Source: Actinomycetes bacterium
GTDB taxonomy: Bacteria > Actinomycetota > Acidimicrobiia > Acidimicrobiales > RAAP-2
NCBI GenBank assembly: GCA_021799915.1
Contig: JAJYZN010000025.1
Coordinates: 1 to 20,739 of the forward strand
DNA: 20,739 nucleotides
Direction of reading: 5' to 3'
Shown here: positions 16,983 through 20,739 of the stretch, piece after piece
Position numbering within the stretch: position 1 is the stretch's first letter
Layout: every line of letters begins with the position of its first letter
Notes under the pieces: model-generated
What the model was told of the DNA's origin: nothing
Database searches by the model: none
The model's input: the letters and a program-made list of their open reading frames with translations, nothing else
Position numbers and translations under genes: made by a program

Positions 16983-18776
16983 TCAGACTTCACCGGGCCC
17001 TGCCAGTGTGCTCACCCGGCCGCGCTCGTGGCGCGGCCGGTAGTGGTTCGTGATCGGCATGCGCCGATCCTTTCCGAATGCCTTCGTGGTGATCCGCACG
17101 CCGGGTGGCATCTGGCGGCGCTTGTACTCGGCTCCGTCCACCAGGCGCACCACCCGCTCGACGATCTCGCGGTCGAACCCAGCTGCTAGGAGCTCGTTCG
17201 AGGTGAGGTCCCCTTCCACATATGCCGCCAGCACCGGGTCCAACAGCTCGTAGGGGGGGAGCGACTGGTCGTCGCGCTGATCGGGACGCAGCTCTGCTGA
17301 TGGAGGTTTGTCCAATACGCTCGCCGGAATGGGCCCGTCGTGACCTTCGGCCTCGGCCCGGGCGTTGCGGAAGTGGCAGAGGCCGTAGACGAGCGTCTTG
17401 GGGACGTCCTTGATGACGGCGAATCCCCCGGCCGAGTCGCCGTAGAGCGTGGAGTACCCCGTGGCCATCTCGCTCTTGTTCCCGGTGGTGAGCACGATGC
17501 TCCCGGTTCCGTTCGAGACCGCCATGAGCAGCACGCCGCGCAGTCGGGACTGGAGGTTCTCGTCGGTCAGCCCCTGTGCTGCGTCGCCCAACACCGGTGC
17601 CAAGGTGGCCGACACCGCGGAGTGCGCCGGCTCGATGGAGACCACCTCGAGGTCGATCCCGAGTCGCTTGGCCAGCAGCGCCGCATCGGTGAGCGACCCT
17701 TCGCTCGAGTATCTCGACGGCATCGAGAGGGCGTGGACGTGGCGAGGCCCCAGCGCGTCCACCGCCACGGTGGCCACCAGCGACGAGTCGATGCCCCCCG
17801 ACAGGCCCACCACGGCGTCGGTGAAGCCGTTCTTGGCCAGGTAGTCACGAGTCCCGAGGACCAGCGCCTGGTAGACCTCTTCCAGCTCGTCGAGCGGGGA
17901 CAGATCGGCGGGCGGAGGAAGTGGCGAACGCACCCGGGCCACCGGTACGGAAGTGACGATGTCGACCAGGTCCACCCCCGCTCCTCCTCCGGGTGTCGAC
18001 GGTTCTCGTGCGACCGTCGGCACATCCAGGATCACCACGTCCTCTTCGAATTGGAGGCCGGCCCCGAGCAGAGCGCCGTCGGCCCCGAGGACGAGGCTCG
18101 CACCGTCGAACACCAGCTCGTCCTGCCCTCCGACCTGGTTCACGTAGACGATGCCGCACCCGGCCTGGGCCACTCGCTTGACCAGCAGGTCCAGGCGCTC
18201 TGACCGGCGTCCCATGGAGTAGGGCGACGCGTTCAAATTCACCACCAGACCCGCTCCGGCCCTCCCGAGGACCGGCACCGGCCCGCGCGCCGACCACAGG
18301 TCCTCACAGATGGACACGCCGAACAGGGCCCCTCCCAGCCGGTAGAGGGACAGGGGTCCGGCTCCCGGCGTGAACCACCGGCGCTCGTCGAACACCCCGT
18401 AGTTCGGGAGGACGCGCTTGTGGTGGGACCCGATCACCTTCCCACCCACGCACACCGCGGCGGCGTTGGCCAGTCGGGAGCGGCCTTCACCACGCGACCC
18501 GGTGCCCGGGTCGACGGGCGCCACGTACCCCACCACCACCACGCAGTCCGAGGTGCCCTTCGCCACCTCCTCCAGCGCGGCCACGTTGTCGGCGATGAAG
18601 CCGGGCTTGAGCAGGAGGTCCTCGGGGGGGTAGCCGGTGATCGCCAGCTCGGGGAGCACGCAGATGTCAGCGTCTACGGCGCGGGCCTTGCCCACCGCGT
18701 CGAGGATCCGGCTCACGTTGCCGTCCAGATCGCCTACGACGGTGTTGAGCTGAGCCGCCGCCACTCGCAGTTCCAC
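16983..18776 (-). CDS. nadE: Glutamine-dependent NAD+ synthetase
   Basis: This enzyme makes NAD+ from deamido-NAD+ with ATP, taking ammonia from glutamine. The N-terminal nitrilase-type glutaminase has the Glu-Lys-Cys triad: Glu43 in LPELAITGYPPEDLLLKP, Lys120 in HHKRVLPNYGVFDERR and Cys157 in GVSICEDLW. The C-terminal synthetase has the PP-loop GLSGGIDSS at 324-332, then TTGNKSEMATGYSTLYGD and the late KDRRMPITNHYR. Length is 597 aa, in the shorter glutamine-dependent class rather than the longer mycobacterial type (about 680 aa). The start is a GTG at 18776 with no clear Shine-Dalgarno but a TAGGCT box 6 nt upstream, suggesting a leaderless message. It ends in overlap with or just before the ferritin-like gene. 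Confidence 0.96.
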   Translation of the reverse strand: MELRVAAAQLNTVVGDLDGNVSRILDAVGKARAVDADICVLPELAITGYPPEDLLLKPGFIADNVAALEEVAKGTSDCVVVVGYVAPVDPGTGSRGEGRSRLANAAAVCVGGKVIGSHHKRVLPNYGVFDERRWFTPGAGPLSLYRLGGALFGVSICEDLWSARGPVPVLGRAGAGLVVNLNASPYSMGRRSERLDLLVKRVAQAGCGIVYVNQVGGQDELVFDGASLVLGADGALLGAGLQFEEDVVILDVPTVAREPSTPGGGAGVDLVDIVTSVPVARVRSPLPPPADLSPLDELEEVYQALVLGTRDYLAKNGFTDAVVGLSGGIDSSLVATVAVDALGPRHVHALSMPSRYSSEGSLTDAALLAKRLGIDLEVVSIEPAHSAVSATLAPVLGDAAQGLTDENLQSRLRGVLLMAVSNGTGSIVLTTGNKSEMATGYSTLYGDSAGGFAVIKDVPKTLVYGLCHFRNARAEAEGHDGPIPASVLDKPPSAELRPDQRDDQSLPPYELLDPVLAAYVEGDLTSNELLAAGFDREIVERVVRLVDGAEYKRRQMPPGVRITTKAFGKDRRMPITNHYRPRHERGRVSTLAGPGEV

Positions 18777-18782
18777 GTGGGA

Positions 18783-18788
18783 AGCCTA
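18783..18788 (-). promoter_or_regulatory. TAGGCT -10 for leaderless nadE
   Basis: TAGGCT on the minus strand (TANNNT) ends 6 nt before the nadE GTG. The -35 is not recognisable. The arrangement repeats that of the HAD and micro-protein genes. Confidence 0.4.
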
Positions 18789-18824
18789 ACGGTGTGCGCC
18801 GACGATCCCCACGCTGGTCCCCTC

Positions 18825-18847
18825 GTGCCGCTGGCGTGCTCCGGCAC
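18825..18847 (-). terminator. Weak hairpin between glnA and nadE
   Basis: GTGCCG and CGGCAC can pair across an 11-nt loop, about 15 nt after the glnA stop. No T-run follows. It is the only notable symmetry in the 86-bp gap. Confidence 0.3.
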
Positions 18848-18862
18848 CGACCTCGGACCGGA

Positions 18863-20284
<1,422 letters not shown>

Positions 20285-20414
20285 TCGCACTCCTCTCTTC
20301 TCTGTGCTCTCTGCCACTCGGGGCGTCCGGACCCGGCACGCTGGCACCGGCTCGGGTCCCACTCTGACGTACAGGTGCACGACCGACAAGCGCGAAAGGG
20401 CACTTCAGGGCAGT

Positions 20415-20430
20415 GTTCACACACCGTTTA
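20415..20430. promoter_or_regulatory. Direct repeat with 11-bp period, possible GlnR-like site
   Basis: GTTCA (20415-20419) and GTTTA (20426-20430) are repeated 11 bp apart between the two divergent glutamine synthetase genes, just upstream of the likely GSII promoter. Actinobacterial GlnR boxes also use half-sites 11 bp apart, of the form GTNAC and GAAAC on one strand. The match here is partial (AC steps at the right spacing), so the assignment is tentative. Confidence 0.3.
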
Positions 20431-20440
20431 CATGGGGAAG

Positions 20441-20469
20441 TGGAGCGGACCGGCCCATCCTGATCTAAT
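20441..20469 (+). promoter_or_regulatory. Promoter candidate for the type II synthetase
   Basis: TCTAAT (20464-20469) with an upstream TGA (an extended -10) and TGGAGC 17 nt before it could form the promoter, giving a leader of about 90 nt before the GTG. The -35 is weak. Confidence 0.35.
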
Positions 20470-20565
20470 GGCCGTTCCAATGACGGGACCCACGGCGGGG
20501 CCGGAACACTGGGTGGGGCACCGGACCGAGGCAGGAGCCCTACCAGCGAGAGATGCGGAGGACAC

Positions 20566-20739
20566 GTGAGCTACCAGGCCGAGTACATCTGGATCGACGG
20601 GACCAAGCCCTCACCACTCATCCGGAGCAAGACCAAGGTGATACCCGACGGCAAGGAGCCCGGGATCTGGGGATTCGACGGCTCAAGTACGAACCAGGCC
20701 ACCGGCGAGAACTCGGACTGCGTCCTCCAGCCGGTCTTC
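20566..20739 (+). CDS. Glutamine synthetase type II, beta-grasp N-terminus (cut by window edge)
   Basis: Only 58 codons are visible. They carry the GSII N-terminal signature AEYIWIDGTKPSPLIRSKTK and then WGFDGSSTNQATGENSDCVL, matching the W-DGSST-QA-G--SD pattern of eukaryote-like type II enzymes rather than the GSI latch. The start is GTG at 20566, with GGAGG four bases upstream. GSII enzymes are not adenylylated. The gene diverges from the GSI glnA across a 281-bp gap, so both may respond to one nitrogen regulator. The C-terminal catalytic domain lies beyond the window. Confidence 0.9.
   Translation, partial: MSYQAEYIWIDGTKPSPLIRSKTKVIPDGKEPGIWGFDGSSTNQATGENSDCVLQPVF

Noticed and set aside
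20285..20389. Longer glnA start at 20389
   Set aside because: The extra 35 residues are not family-like, and GAGGAG sits at the right spacing for ATG 20284.

Overview
This window reads as a chromosomal segment of a high-GC actinobacterium. Several genes resemble mycobacterial and streptomycete homologues: a GSI-beta glutamine synthetase, the ceoB/ceoC pair beside a permease, and a topoisomerase with a Lys/Ala tail. The overall character (short leaders, many overlapping genes, GSI beside a type II GS) would fit Acidimicrobiia or a relative, but that placement is inference. Almost every base is coding. I see no mobile element, CRISPR array, tRNA or rRNA.

Layout. 1-2306 (minus): a DHA2-type MFS drug exporter followed by a TetR repressor that overlaps it by four bases and runs off the left edge. 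A 17-nt palindrome sits on the exporter's likely -10. 2307-6977 (minus): topA, tmk and holB, a replication cluster with overlapping stops and starts. 7167-9539 (minus): a membrane H+-translocating pyrophosphatase carrying the K+-independent signature. 9824-12379 (minus): a KimA-like APC/KUP-superfamily transporter with a cytoplasmic domain and an added C-terminal OB-fold. 12732-14104 (plus): the divergent ceoB-ceoC pair of TrkA/RCK potassium-regulatory proteins. 14149-15003 (plus): a membrane-tailed SerB-like HAD hydrolase ending at a strong hairpin. 15090-15164 (minus): a 24-residue hydrophobic micro-protein. 15249-18776 (minus): nadE, a ferritin-like hypothetical and a sigma-70 factor. 18863-20284 (minus): glnA (GSI-beta). 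20566-20739 (plus): the start of a divergent type II glutamine synthetase, cut by the right edge.

The most interesting points are these. First, a K+ module in which a KimA-like transporter, fused to an OB-fold domain, faces two soluble RCK proteins, with no TrkH/TrkG pore in the window. Second, a GSI-beta enzyme whose adenylylation tyrosine is phenylalanine (F401), divergent from a type II glutamine synthetase; this suggests nitrogen assimilation that does not depend on GlnE-type control at this enzyme. Third, several genes have a TANNNT box 6-7 nt before the start codon, suggesting leaderless transcripts, including one for the unlisted 24-residue gene. All functions are read from sequence by eye; no database search was run.
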